A stretch of DNA of 64,000 nucleotides from Streptomyces sp. TLI_171 (GCF_003610255.1 NZ_RAPS01000001.1:5855001-5919000), one strand, 5' to 3'; positions 35,360 to 44,050 are shown, numbered from the stretch's first letter. The notes: generated by a model not told the origin, from the sequence alone. Made by a program: numbers and translations.

Positions 35360-35401
35360 GGGCCTGCCTCTCACAACTTCTCACATCGGTAATGATCTTG
35401 T

Positions 35402-36598
35402 TCAGCCGAGCAGTTCGTTCAGCTTCTCCGAACCCGCCTTGAGGCTCTGCGGGTCGGGGTGCACGTACACCCGCTTCGTGAAGCTGAGGTCCGTGTGCCC
35501 CGCCCACGCGGACACGACCGTGTCGGGCACTCCGTTGTTGGCCATCCAGGAGAGGACGGCATGGCGGGCCAGGTAGAGGCGGACTTGGCGTACGCCGGCG
35601 ACCTTCATGAGTCGGTACGCCTCGCGGCGGAGCTTGTCGGTCTTGAGCGGGTTGCCTAGCTCGTCGACGAGCACATACCCGGAGTCGTTGTACAGAGGGC
35701 CGGCTGCGAGCTTCTCCGCCGCCTGGATGGCGCGGAAGGACTTGAGTGCCTTGATTGTGGGGGCGGGCAGGGGGAGGACGCGCGTTCCAGCCTCTGTCTT
35801 CGTCTCCTTCTCCACGACCTTGTTCCGCGATCCCTTCTCCAGTGTCCGGTCGTAGACGATGGTGCGGGTGTTCTGGACTGCGACAGTGCCCTTCACGAGG
35901 TCGATGTCCTCCTCCCAGCGACCGCCGCAGACCTCGGCAGGGCGTTCGGCGATCATGGTTAGCATCAGTGCCCCGTGAAGGCGGTCGTGCTGGATAGCCG
36001 CGATGAACGCCTTGACCTCGTTCTCGTTCCATGGAACCTCCGGAGGCTTGTTGGCTTCCGCCTTTTTCTTGGCCTCGCGTGAGATGGTCACGTGTTCCGC
36101 GACGTTTCGCGTCATCAGCCCGCGGCGGACCGCGAGGTTCATCGCAGCGCGAAGGCGCCCCAGCGAGAGCCGGACCGACCTGACGCCGAGTCCCGTCCCA
36201 GGTTTCCCTCCGCGGCGGCGGCCGGATGTGAGCATCCAGTCGATCAGAGATTCGATGTCCTCCTCAGTGAGGCTCTGGAGTTCCTTCGCGCCGCTGTGTG
36301 CCCGGACCGGCACCATGGCGCTCACGTAGTTCGAGGCTGTCCCTTCTTCGACATCGCGAGTCGCGCTCTTCAGCCAGATGTCCAGGAGATTGTCCAGCGT
36401 CATGGTGTTCGGTGCTACGAACGTGCCGACTTTGAGTTCGTGCCGAATCCGGGAGAGTTCGGCGACGGCTTCCTTCTTGGTCTTGAAGGTGCGGGTGAGC
36501 TGCTTGCGCTTGCCCTCGGGTGTGACGCCAATGTCCACTACCAGCCGGTAGCGGACGCTCCCGTCCTTGTGGGTGATCTTGCGTATGGGGTCCTTCAT
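35402..36598 (-). CDS. Tyrosine recombinase/integrase of an integrative element
   Basis: A 398-residue phage/AICE-type integrase. The N-terminal arm-binding/SAM-like regions are followed by the catalytic domain: Arg I in TMIAERPAEVCGGRW, the second box LYLARHAVLSWM, then AWAGHTDLSFTKRVYVH with the catalytic Tyr. The usual HxxR box reads YLAR, so the first His is replaced. The ATG at 36598 is chosen because the homology starts there; the frame further upstream overlaps the XRE gene. Its 3' end points at tRNA-Pro 116 bases away, the classical integrase/attachment-site layout. Confidence 0.9.
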   Translation of the reverse strand: MKDPIRKITHKDGSVRYRLVVDIGVTPEGKRKQLTRTFKTKKEAVAELSRIRHELKVGTFVAPNTMTLDNLLDIWLKSATRDVEEGTASNYVSAMVPVRAHSGAKELQSLTEEDIESLIDWMLTSGRRRGGKPGTGLGVRSVRLSLGRLRAAMNLAVRRGLMTRNVAEHVTISREAKKKAEANKPPEVPWNENEVKAFIAAIQHDRLHGALMLTMIAERPAEVCGGRWEEDIDLVKGTVAVQNTRTIVYDRTLEKGSRNKVVEKETKTEAGTRVLPLPAPTIKALKSFRAIQAAEKLAAGPLYNDSGYVLVDELGNPLKTDKLRREAYRLMKVAGVRQVRLYLARHAVLSWMANNGVPDTVVSAWAGHTDLSFTKRVYVHPDPQSLKAGSEKLNELLG

Positions 36599-36608
36599 GC
36601 GGTTTCCA

Positions 36609-37268
36609 TCATTCTCGTGGTGTCGTAGGTGCTTCGTTCTCGACCTGGTCTGCGACCGCGAGACCATCGGGAAGCGCAGGCGGGACAAGACCCTGCTCGC
36701 GCATCCGCGTCCGGAAGGCAGCAAGTTCCTTGCGGTCGGTCGACGCATACTCCTCATAGCCAACTGCCAGCTCTAGCAGGGCGGTTCTGCGCTCTGGGGC
36801 TAGCGTGGTGCTGGCTGCCCGACGGCGCTCGGTGGCCAGGGTGGCGGATGCCCTTGCTGCCGCGACGAGGTCGCTATGCGCCCGGAAGGTGTCCAGAATG
36901 TCTCGGGCACTGCCGGGTGGAGCCGCTTCGGAGAGGGGGGCCTCGCCGGTGAACCATGCGAGCGCCTCCCAGGTCGGGACCTCCCGGCCGGGGAGGACCT
37001 CCACGGTCTCGGTGGTGCTGAGCGGGAAGAGGAGGGTCACGGGCGGTACGCCGAGCGAGTCCGCCAGGACGAGGAAGTCCGTCAGGGTGAGGGTGTTCCG
37101 GCGGCCCGACTCCAGGTTCTTGATCGTCTGGTCGGTGATCTCCGGCAGGCCGCGTTCGACGCAGCGTTCGGAGAGGGCCGGCATCGTGAGGTGCGCTTCC
37201 GTGCGCGCCTGGCGCATCGCGCGGACGACCGTGGCGGTGAGCCGCGCCGACCAAGAGGTAGAGGTCAT
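36609..37268 (-). CDS. XRE-type regulator of the integrative element
   Basis: A 219-residue protein with an N-terminal HTH (VVRAMRQARTEAHLTMPAL, then TDQTIKNLESGRRNTLTL) and a charged helical C-terminus. It stops 11 bases before the integrase start, so the two are co-transcribed. It is divergent from the excisionase-like gene across a 92-base gap containing two dyads. It probably acts as the element's repressor/immunity-type control. Confidence 0.82.
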   Translation of the reverse strand: MTSTSWSARLTATVVRAMRQARTEAHLTMPALSERCVERGLPEITDQTIKNLESGRRNTLTLTDFLVLADSLGVPPVTLLFPLSTTETVEVLPGREVPTWEALAWFTGEAPLSEAAPPGSARDILDTFRAHSDLVAAARASATLATERRRAASTTLAPERRTALLELAVGYEEYASTDRKELAAFRTRMREQGLVPPALPDGLAVADQVENEAPTTPRE

Positions 37269-39874
37269 GACTGCACTTTATGACCGATAAAAGTGCTGCC
37301 GCAACTCCGTGATACAACGATTCGCATCACAGGGGCACGAATCATGACTGGGAGAGTGCCATGGCTGCACCCAACGGGATGACCGTCGACGAGCTGCTGG
37401 CGCTGCCGGCGGCTATCGACCTCGACACGGCGAACAGCGCGCTCGGGATCGGACGCTCTACCGGGTACGGACTGGCGAAGGCCGGTCAGTACCCGGTCGC
37501 GGTCCTCCGGCTGGGCAACGCTTACCGGGTAGTGACGTCCGACTTGCTGCGGCTGCTCCAGGTGGAGAGGCCGACCTGCAGCGCGCCGACGACCAGTGCG
37601 GTTGGCGGCGCCGGGCTCTGCGCGTGACCTGTTCGGTGCGCACGGAAAGGGCAGCGCGATGCGAGAGTTCGGCGGTTGGGCTGGGTGGCGTCTCCTTGCA
37701 TTCGCGGGACTTCTTGCCGGGATCGTCCTTTGGGGGTGTGTGGTCATCCATGTGACGGACTGGATCGAGGAGATCGGCAGCAGGTAGGTGCCCTGGGAGT
37801 GAGGGCGGCCGATGAGTCTGGCCCAACTGGGCTGATGGGCACGGAGAGAAGACCTGGGTTGGACGCCAGACGGTGTCAGGGGGCGGTGGCCGGGCGGGGC
37901 TGGTCGGGGATCCGTCCGGTTGCCGGGGGGGGTGTCGTACTGCTGGGCCTGGAGCCGGTACATCCGGCCGTAGAGGGTGTCGCCGGCCATGACCTGGGCG
38001 TGGGTGCCCTGTTCGACGAGGCGGCCGTGGTCGAGGACGGCGATGTGGTCGGCCTTGGCGGTGGCGGCGAGGCGGTGGGTGATCAGGACGACGGTGGCGC
38101 CGAGGTCGCGCAGGCGGCGGATTTGGTCGAACGCCTCGATCTCGGCGGCCGGGTCGAGCGCGCTGGTGGGTTCGTCGACGACGACCAGGGCGGGGCGGCG
38201 GCCGTCCGCGTCGGGGGTGGATAGGCGCAGGTGGGTGCGGGCGAGCGCGATGCTCTGCCACTGGCCGCCGGAGAGGGTGACACCGCCTTCGAAGCCCTTG
38301 GCGAGCAGGGTTCGCCGGCCGTTCGGGAGGCCGTCCAGGACGCGCTGCAGACCGGCATAGTCTGCGGAGGCGTCCAACTGCTCCTGCTGCAGGAGGACTT
38401 CGGGGCGGCCGAGGATCAGGTTGGCCTCCGCTGTGAACGGCCACCGCTGGTAGTTCTGGTCGAGCAGGACGGTGGAGCGGAACTGCTGGTGCCGGTCGGC
38501 TCCGGCGGTGTCGATGCCGTCCCAGCAGATCCTGCCGGTCTGCGGCTGGTAGACCCCGCACAGCAGGTGGGCGAGCGTCGACTTGCCGGAGCCGTTGGCG
38601 CCGACCAGGGCGGTGACCTGTCCGCCGGGGATGGTGAGGGTGACGCGGTCGAGGGCGGGGGCCGGTTTGCCGGGGTAGGTGAAGGTGACGTCCTCGACGG
38701 TGATCGCCTTCGGGGTCTCGGGCAGCGGGGTGCCGCCGGTGGGGACGGCGCGGCGGCGGCCCTCGGTGCGCAGCCGGTCGAGGTCGCGGACGAACAGCGA
38801 CTCCTCGTACAGGTAGTTGACCCGCTCCACCAGGCCGGCGATGCCCGCGGCACCGGTGCGGATCGCCAGGACGGCGGTGAACGCGGAGGCGAGCGGGACG
38901 GCGTGGTCGAGGACCAGCCAGCCGAGCAGGGCGAACGCGCCGACGGTGGCCAGGCCCGCGAGGGCGGCGGTGAGCGTGTCGGTGGCGGCCCGGGCGCGGG
39001 CGAGGCGGCTCTGCTCGTGTTCGGCGGCGGCAGACATCAGGGCGTAGTGGTGCAGCAGGAACGGCCCGGCGGCGTGGACGCGCTGCTCGGCGCCCGAGTA
39101 GGGGTGGATCAGCAGGTCGGCGATGGCGGTGCTGGCCCGGTTGTGCTGGAGCATCGCGCGGGTGGAGGCGTACTGACGTCGGGCCGTGACGACCGCGCCC
39201 CAGCCGCGCGGCGCGGTGATCAGCACCAGCATCCCCAGCAGCAGCGGGTTCAGCACGGACAGCACCCCGGCGACCGAGACCAGCGAGAGCGCGCCGGTCA
39301 GCACCGCGGTGGCCTGCCCGACGATGTTCTGCAGCGACCTCGCGCCCCAGCGGGCGCTGTCCACCTCGGCGAGGAACTCGGGGTCTTCGATCGCCGCCAG
39401 CTCCGAGCGGCTGACCACCTCCAGGAACTCCAGCGTGGCGAGCCGGAACACGGCGGGCTCCAGCCGCCCGGCCGCCCAGGTCGACAGCGTCGACAGCACC
39501 GCCGATCCGGCGGCCAGCGCCCCGGCCGCCGCCACCGCCGGTGCCGCCGCCCGCATCACCTCCCCGACGCTCCCCGGCGCCAGCAGCGCGGCCAGCGCCC
39601 GGTTCACGGCGATCAGCGAGGCCGCCGCCGCGATGCCGCGCAGCACCTCGGAGACGACCAGCACCACCAGCGCCCGCGGGCTGGCCGCCCAGGCCATCCG
39701 CCCGGCCAGCAGCAGGAAACGCGGGATCTGCCGGGCCACCGCGGCGAACGAGAGCTTCCCGGAGGCGAGTTCGTGCTTGGCCCAGCCGTAGCTGTAGCGC
39801 ATCGGCCCGCCGAACAGCAGTAGTTCGCTGTCGGACACCGCGGGATCGGCGGTCGTGGTGGATCCGCTGGTCAC
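37265..39874 (-). CDS. ABC exporter (fused membrane and ATPase) running into mobile element
   Basis: The first about 650 residues are a complete half-type ABC exporter. The membrane domain has five or six helices. The ATPase has Walker A GANGSGKSTLAHL, signature TLSGGQWQ, Walker B ALVVVDEPTSALDP and H-loop LITHRLAAT, ending MYRLQAQQYDTPP near 37930. The frame has no stop there and runs another 220 residues (to 37265) of Pro/Arg-rich sequence antisense to the element's small genes. I read this tail as an artefact of the insertion or of a lost stop, not as a domain. The GTG start has a nearby AAGGA. It is last in the NUDIX-rich operon. Confidence 0.75.
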   Translation of the reverse strand: MTSGSTTTADPAVSDSELLLFGGPMRYSYGWAKHELASGKLSFAAVARQIPRFLLLAGRMAWAASPRALVVLVVSEVLRGIAAAASLIAVNRALAALLAPGSVGEVMRAAAPAVAAAGALAAGSAVLSTLSTWAAGRLEPAVFRLATLEFLEVVSRSELAAIEDPEFLAEVDSARWGARSLQNIVGQATAVLTGALSLVSVAGVLSVLNPLLLGMLVLITAPRGWGAVVTARRQYASTRAMLQHNRASTAIADLLIHPYSGAEQRVHAAGPFLLHHYALMSAAAEHEQSRLARARAATDTLTAALAGLATVGAFALLGWLVLDHAVPLASAFTAVLAIRTGAAGIAGLVERVNYLYEESLFVRDLDRLRTEGRRRAVPTGGTPLPETPKAITVEDVTFTYPGKPAPALDRVTLTIPGGQVTALVGANGSGKSTLAHLLCGVYQPQTGRICWDGIDTAGADRHQQFRSTVLLDQNYQRWPFTAEANLILGRPEVLLQQEQLDASADYAGLQRVLDGLPNGRRTLLAKGFEGGVTLSGGQWQSIALARTHLRLSTPDADGRRPALVVVDEPTSALDPAAEIEAFDQIRRLRDLGATVVLITHRLAATAKADHIAVLDHGRLVEQGTHAQVMAGDTLYGRMYRLQAQQYDTPPGNRTDPRPAPPGHRPLTPSGVQPRSSLRAHQPSWARLIGRPHSQGTYLLPISSIQSVTWMTTHPQRTIPARSPANARRRHPAQPPNSRIALPFPCAPNRSRAEPGAANRTGRRRAAGRPLHLEQPQQVGRHYPVSVAQPEDRDRVLTGLRQSVPGRASDPERAVRRVEVDSRRQRQQLVDGHPVGCSHGTLPVMIRAPVMRIVVSRSCGSTFIGHKVQS
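37273..37343. promoter_or_regulatory. Two dyads in the XRE/excisionase divergent region
   Basis: GCACTTT/AAAGTGC (37273-37279 and 37290-37296) and GATTCG/CGAATC (37319-37324 and 37338-37343) are perfect inverted repeats in the AT-richer gap between the divergent element genes. They are candidate operators for the XRE protein. Confidence 0.55.
37361..37627 (+). CDS. Excisionase/MerR-type HTH small protein
   Basis: An 88-residue protein with an excisionase-type winged HTH (IDLDTANSALGIGRSTGYGLAKAGQYPVAVLRL, read in parts; the core is TANSALGIGRSTGYG). This domain is typical of Xis-like proteins of actinomycete integrative elements. It has a GAGAG ribosome site. It lies opposite the open frame that extends the ABC transporter. 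Confidence 0.75.
   Translation: MAAPNGMTVDELLALPAAIDLDTANSALGIGRSTGYGLAKAGQYPVAVLRLGNAYRVVTSDLLRLLQVERPTCSAPTTSAVGGAGLCA
37659..37787 (+). CDS. 42-residue single-pass membrane peptide
   Basis: ATG 37659 follows GGAAAGGG at good spacing. The peptide has one hydrophobic helix (WRLLAFAGLLAGIVLWGCVVI) split by a basic N-side, and ends in DWIEEIGSR. Such peptides are common cargo of actinomycete integrative elements. The function is unknown and the call rests on the ribosome site and hydrophobic profile. Confidence 0.5.
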   Translation: MREFGGWAGWRLLAFAGLLAGIVLWGCVVIHVTDWIEEIGSR

Positions 39875-39922
39875 ATCCAGTCCTTTCGTCGAGGCCGCGG
39901 GCCTGTGGTGCCCGCCGGCCGG

Positions 39923-40417
39923 TCAGGATTCGAGGTACGCGGCGCCCCGGTCCTCGCGCCAGGCGGTGGGGGCCGCGCGCAGGTTGAGGGCGTTGTAGGG
40001 CTCCATCACGCCCGGTGCGCACGCCTCCTCCAGGTCCTACCAGTGCCAGCCCAGCAACTCCCGCTCCGGTGTGCGGATCCGCTCCTGCGCTCCGGGGGCG
40101 AGGGTGGCGTGGAAGGTGAACACGTGGCAGGGGTAGGCGTGTTCGGCGTTGGCGGCGCCGGGGAACAGCTCCGCGCGGGTGGTCATCCAGTTGTAGACGA
40201 GCAGGCGGCCGACGGCGGCCGGGACGCCGAGTTCCTCCGCGACCTCGCGGGCGCAGGTCCGGGCGGGCGGCTCGCCCCACTCGGCCTTCCCACCGGGCAG
40301 GACCCAGGTGCGGGAGCGGCCGTGGTGGACGAGGAGGACCTCCCCGTCCCCGCGGGTGATCAGTGCGCCGGCGGCGGCCGAGAACACGGCGCGCCCCACT
40401 CGTTGGGCGTCGGACAC
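39923..40417 (-). pseudogene. NUDIX hydrolase with in-frame amber codon
   Basis: GTG 40417 (GGAG 8 bases before) starts a NUDIX protein with the box GGKAEWGEPPARTCAREVAEEL (G x5 E x7 REV xEE pattern). A TAG at 40037-40039 stops it after GWHW, at 126 residues. The same frame then stays open for 37 codons with coding-like text (DLEEACAPGVMEPYNALNL, ending GAAYLES) to TGA at 39923-39925, just before the ABC gene. A nonsense mutation trimming the last helix is the simplest reading; readthrough or a sequencing error are alternatives. The core fold may still work. Confidence 0.75.
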
Positions 40418-40437
40418 GGCCTTGCTCCTTCATCGGG

Positions 40438-40459
40438 GGCCGCCTTGGGGAGGGCGGCC
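40438..40459 (-). terminator. Short hairpin before the amber-containing NUDIX gene
   Basis: GGCCGCC (40438-40444) pairs with GGCGGCC (40453-40459) around an 8-base loop. It lies in the 58-base gap after a small gene and before the NUDIX start, so it may attenuate rather than end the operon transcript. Confidence 0.4.
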
Positions 40460-40475
40460 AGTTGGGCGGTGGCGG

Positions 40476-40586
40476 TCAAGAGCACTGGGGCGGGCAGCGC
40501 AGGCAGCCGAGCGGGTGCTCGGGGACTTCGTGCCGACCGGTGCGCAGGTGGCGCTCGGCGGCCTGGCAGTACGGGGCGTGGTTCAT
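40476..40586 (-). CDS. 36-residue Cys-containing small protein
   Basis: ATG 40586 overlaps the preceding stop (ATGA). The product MNHAPYCQAAERHLRT... ends LGCLRCPPQCS, with CLRC and a further Cys that could bind a metal. Coupling to the upstream gene is the main evidence that it is real. The function is unknown. Confidence 0.5.
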   Translation of the reverse strand: MNHAPYCQAAERHLRTGRHEVPEHPLGCLRCPPQCS

Positions 40587-40819
40587 GCCGGGGGCGGGGG
40601 GAACGGCCAGCCGGCCGCGTCCGCGCGGACCAGCTCCCGGTGCACGGCCCCGTCGGGTCTGTAGGTGGTCCGGTAGAGGAACACGGCGCCGTCGCCGAGC
40701 CGGGCGACGCCTTCCTCGACCACCGGCACCCGGTCGGCGACGGCGCGCACCCGCTGGTCGAGGTCGGCCAGGGCCTCGGGAGGGGCGGCCGGGCGCCGGT
40801 GGCGTCCGGTGCCGCTCAC
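40583..40819 (-). CDS. 78-residue small protein of the NUDIX operon
   Basis: GTG 40819 overlaps the stop of the NUDIX gene before it (GTGA), and its own stop overlaps the next ATG. The text PEALADLDQRVRAVADRVPVVEEGVARLGDGAVFLYRTTYRP suggests a small alpha/beta domain; no family is recognised. Both flanking overlaps argue that it is translated. Confidence 0.6.
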   Translation of the reverse strand: MSGTGRHRRPAAPPEALADLDQRVRAVADRVPVVEEGVARLGDGAVFLYRTTYRPDGAVHRELVRADAAGWPFPPPPA

Positions 40820-41298
40820 TCGATGAGCCGGTAGTAGTCGGGTGAGCCGTCGAAGCCGTAGGTGGCGAACGCCGGGCCACCGGACAGGTACGCCTCCAGT
40901 GCGCTCCTCGACGACGGGAACATCGGGCCGGGCAGCGCGCCGGCATCTGCCCAGCGGACCTGAAGGTGCTTGCCCGGCTCGGCGTTGACCAGCTCACCGG
41001 TGAACTCGTCGGCCGCGAACACGAACAGCAGGAACTGGCCGAGCCCGTCCCAGCCCTCCTTCACCTGGACGGTGTGGACCAGGCGCAGATCGGCGGGCGC
41101 GACGACCAGAGAGGTCTCCTCGCGCAGCTCCCGCGCCGCCGCGACGTCGATCTCCTCCCCGGCCTCGACCTTCCCGCCCGGGATCGTCCACGCCGGCCCC
41201 GGCGTCCAACTGCGCTTCCCGTAGTGGACGGTGGCGATCTTGTCGGTGGTCCTGTCGTGGACGATGACGCTGACTGCCAGCCTGTTCGCGGTGCGCAT
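40816..41298 (-). CDS. NUDIX hydrolase
   Basis: A 160-residue NUDIX protein. The box GGKVEAGEEIDVAAARELREETSL is complete (GKVEAGE, then RELREET). The substrate side chains lie in the C-terminal half, which ends YGFDGSPDYYRLIE. The ATG overlaps the stop of the triple-NUDIX gene (TGATG). NUDIX enzymes cleave nucleoside diphosphates linked to another moiety; the substrate here is unknown. Confidence 0.87.
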   Translation of the reverse strand: MRTANRLAVSVIVHDRTTDKIATVHYGKRSWTPGPAWTIPGGKVEAGEEIDVAAARELREETSLVVAPADLRLVHTVQVKEGWDGLGQFLLFVFAADEFTGELVNAEPGKHLQVRWADAGALPGPMFPSSRSALEAYLSGGPAFATYGFDGSPDYYRLIE

Positions 41299-42971
41299 CA
41301 GGTGCCCTGCCTTCCTCGACGGGTCATGCCGGCACCGGTGGCGGCCGGGGCGGACCGGGCGGTGGTGCGCTGCGCGGCCAGCAGGACGGCCGCGAGGGTG
41401 CCGGCCTCGGTGATCCGGCCATCGCCGCACATCTGCACCGCTTCCTCCAGAGCGACCCAGCGCAGCGTCATGTCCGCCTCGCTGGCCTCCCGGTGGTGCG
41501 CGCCGACGCTCAGTCCCCGGGCGAGGTAGAGGTGTTCGAGGGTTCGCGCGCCCGCGGGCATCCGCCACATCCTTGTCAGCAGCTCGACCTCGGCGGCGCG
41601 GACGCCGGCTTCCTCCGCGAGTTCCCGCAGGGCGGCGTCCCGCGGTTCCTCGTCCGCCTCGCATCCGCCGCCGGGGCACAAAAGCAGGCGTCGGCCGCAG
41701 GCGTAGACGTACTCCTCCACCAGGGCGATCCGGCCCCGGTCGTCGAGCGCCACGACGCGCACCCCGTCCCGGGACTGGGTGTACTCGTACGTCCCCACGC
41801 TCCCGTCGGGACGCCGCACCGAGTCGCGGCGCACTGCCAGCCGCGCGCCCGCGAACTCGACGCTCGACGAGAGCGTCGTCCAACTGTCGCCGACTCCTGT
41901 GTCCGGCCGCGCTGCGCCGGACCGTCCTGCGGCGCTCTCCTGCGCGGCCCGGCCCCGCCCGTCCAGGACGACGGCAGCGCGCTGCCCGGCGTCCTGCTGC
42001 ACGCGGCGGAGCACAGCGGCATGGTGGTCGCGGATCAGCTGCCCGGTGGAGGCGCGCAGCCGCAGCCGGTGCAGGTCCTCAAGGCCGAACCAGTGCAGCA
42101 GGACGCCCTCGCGCAGGTCCGCCTCCCGCGGGTCGCCTCGCCACTGCGCGGCGAAGATCTGGATCGGCACCGCCAAGTCGTTCGCCCCGGTCGTCCACTC
42201 GACGGTGAGCGGTTCCACCTGCCCGAGGCGCAACCCCGGCACCTCCTCGGCGAGTTCACGGCGGAGCGTCCCTTCCAGGCTGCCGTCGCCGGCCTCCGCG
42301 CCGCCGCCGAGGAGGCTGAACTCGCCCGGGGCCCAGATGTGGTCGAAGTCGTCGCGCAGGTGCAGCAGGTAGCGGCCGAAGCCGTCGTGGATCAGCACCG
42401 AGGCGTTCACCGGCTCCGGCTTCCCGTCCAGGCCCGCGGCGCGCAGCTTGGCGCGCAGCGACGGGGAGTCGACCTCGTCGAAGGGCCGCCACTGGAAGCC
42501 GTCGGCGTCCTGGGCCCGCGGCGCGGCCCCGGAGGCCGCGGTGTCGGCGAGGTAGAAGGCGAAGCGGACGTCGTAGTGCCGGTGGACGCCCTCGCCCGTG
42601 CCGGGGTTCGGGGCGACGTCCTGCACGTCGATGTCGACGGCCCCGTCGAGGAGCTGCGGGACCAGGCACAAGGCCCCGGGCGGGATGCCGGCCCTCTCGG
42701 CCTCGCGCAGCGCGGCGGCCAGCAGACCGGCGCCGGCGTCCTCCCCCCGGCCGCCGGCACAAGGCGTCGACCCGTCGGGCCCGGGCCGGATGTGCAGGAC
42801 CTGCAGGTCGCGGTTGATGACGACCGCGCTGGACGTGACGTGCGGGTCCAGGCTCCTGCCGCCGCCTGGATCCGGTGCGGTGAGCAGTGGTTGCAGCCGG
42901 TCGCGCTCGGCGGGGTAGCGCTCCAGGTAGGTGCGGGTGAGGGCGGCGACGGCGTCGGTGGGCGGCGGCAA
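41298..42971 (-). CDS. Triple-NUDIX-domain protein
   Basis: A 557-residue protein with three consecutive NUDIX folds. Domain 1 (about 40-180) has VINRDLQVLHIRP but a degenerate box (GEDAGAGLLAAALREAERAG), so it is probably inactive. Domain 2 (about 190-340) has GGGAEAGDGSLEGTLRRELAEE, and domain 3 (about 365-520, ADP-ribose-pyrophosphatase-like) has GGGCEADEEPRDAALRELAEEAG; both are complete. TTG 42971 is the chosen start because AAGGAG lies 5 bases before it and the long upstream frame overlaps the NUDIX-kinase gene. Three NUDIX domains in one chain is unusual. Confidence 0.83.
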   Translation of the reverse strand: MPPPTDAVAALTRTYLERYPAERDRLQPLLTAPDPGGGRSLDPHVTSSAVVINRDLQVLHIRPGPDGSTPCAGGRGEDAGAGLLAAALREAERAGIPPGALCLVPQLLDGAVDIDVQDVAPNPGTGEGVHRHYDVRFAFYLADTAASGAAPRAQDADGFQWRPFDEVDSPSLRAKLRAAGLDGKPEPVNASVLIHDGFGRYLLHLRDDFDHIWAPGEFSLLGGGAEAGDGSLEGTLRRELAEEVPGLRLGQVEPLTVEWTTGANDLAVPIQIFAAQWRGDPREADLREGVLLHWFGLEDLHRLRLRASTGQLIRDHHAAVLRRVQQDAGQRAAVVLDGRGRAAQESAAGRSGAARPDTGVGDSWTTLSSSVEFAGARLAVRRDSVRRPDGSVGTYEYTQSRDGVRVVALDDRGRIALVEEYVYACGRRLLLCPGGGCEADEEPRDAALRELAEEAGVRAAEVELLTRMWRMPAGARTLEHLYLARGLSVGAHHREASEADMTLRWVALEEAVQMCGDGRITEAGTLAAVLLAAQRTTARSAPAATGAGMTRRGRQGT

Positions 42972-42994
42972 ACGTGGCTCCTTCGTCAACAGGC

Positions 42995-44050
42995 TTAAAC
43001 ACTGGGCAGGCTGGGATCGGAAGGGTGCTGGTCGGCGTGGGCGGGCACGGTGTCTAGGCCGGTGTCGCGCATGATCATCTCCACCGTGGCGGCCAGGGTG
43101 CTGTCGGCCCCGATCACGGTCTCGATCCCGCCGGGGAGCAGGTCGCGCTCGCGGTACCAGCCGCGCAGGGTGTCGGCGGTGACGGCCGCCTGGAGCTGTG
43201 GGTCGGGCTTGGTGGCGTGGCGGCGCAGGGTCTCCTCGAAGGGGACGTCGAGGTAGTAGCAGCGGGTGGTGCCGCGGTGGTCGGCCACCAGGCGCCCGAG
43301 CATGGGGCCGTAGCGTTCGGTGGACAGGATGCCCTCGACGACGACGTGGTAGCCGGCGTCCAGCGCGTAGCGGGCGGTGGTGTCGATCAGGCCGATGTTC
43401 GCGCCGCCGTGCCGGTCGTGTTCGCGCAGCACGACCCGGCGCAGGTTGTCCTGGCCGACGATCGCCAGGCCCCGCCCGAACGCCTCCCGGAGCCCGGCCG
43501 CGATCGAAGACTTGCCCGAGGCGGAGTTCCCCCGGACGATCACCAGTCGGCTCTCCGGACTCCCTGTGGCCGTCGCGGACACCGCCCGCCCCGGGCCGGT
43601 AGCCGTTCCCGCCGTCGGCCAGCCGAAGACGGACAGCGGGCGGCCGGCGGCGATCTCGGCGAGGGCTGCGGACGTGTAGGCGACGATCGGATCCGGCAGC
43701 GCCTCCAGCGGCCAGTACCTCAACTCCGAGCACTTGTCGGGCTCCTGGTTGCTGACCGGGCCGGTGTACGTGCGGGCGGTGAAGAACAGCTGCAGCCGCC
43801 CCAGGCCGTCGTCGGCGTCCAGATGGTGCAGGGTGTGGACGAGGTGAAGGTCCTCCTCGCGGATCAGGATCCCGAGTTCCTCCTCGGCCTCCCGGGCCAT
43901 GCCGCGCAGCACCGACTCCCCGGCCTCAAGGTGGCCCGCTGGGGCGTGCCAGCATCCCTGGGCGAACGAGGTTCCGGTGCGTTTCCCCAGCAGCACCTTG
44001 CCTTCCTCGATCAGCACCAGGTGAACCCCCACCACCAGGGTGTGCGACAC
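42995..44050 (-). CDS. NUDIX domain fused to P-loop kinase
   Basis: A 351-residue fusion. Residues 1-145 are a NUDIX domain with box GHLEAGESVLRGMAREAEEELG. Residues about 170-340 are an AAA/zeta-toxin-like P-loop kinase: Walker A VRGNSASGKSSIA, then GQDNLRRVVLRE, VVVEGILSTERY and YYLDVPFEETLRRH. GTG 44050 has AAGGAG 9 bases ahead. Such kinases phosphorylate small metabolites or nucleotide sugars; the fused NUDIX suggests linked handling of a phosphorylated compound. It is 23 bases ahead of the triple-NUDIX gene and probably opens this sub-operon. Confidence 0.83.
   Translation of the reverse strand: MSHTLVVGVHLVLIEEGKVLLGKRTGTSFAQGCWHAPAGHLEAGESVLRGMAREAEEELGILIREEDLHLVHTLHHLDADDGLGRLQLFFTARTYTGPVSNQEPDKCSELRYWPLEALPDPIVAYTSAALAEIAAGRPLSVFGWPTAGTATGPGRAVSATATGSPESRLVIVRGNSASGKSSIAAGLREAFGRGLAIVGQDNLRRVVLREHDRHGGANIGLIDTTARYALDAGYHVVVEGILSTERYGPMLGRLVADHRGTTRCYYLDVPFEETLRRHATKPDPQLQAAVTADTLRGWYRERDLLPGGIETVIGADSTLAATVEMIMRDTGLDTVPAHADQHPSDPSLPSV

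Noticed and set aside
37458..40433. 991-residue Arg/Pro-rich frame on the minus strand
   Set aside because: A shadow of the ABC exporter in another frame; no domain is visible and it has the amino-acid bias of out-of-frame high-GC DNA.
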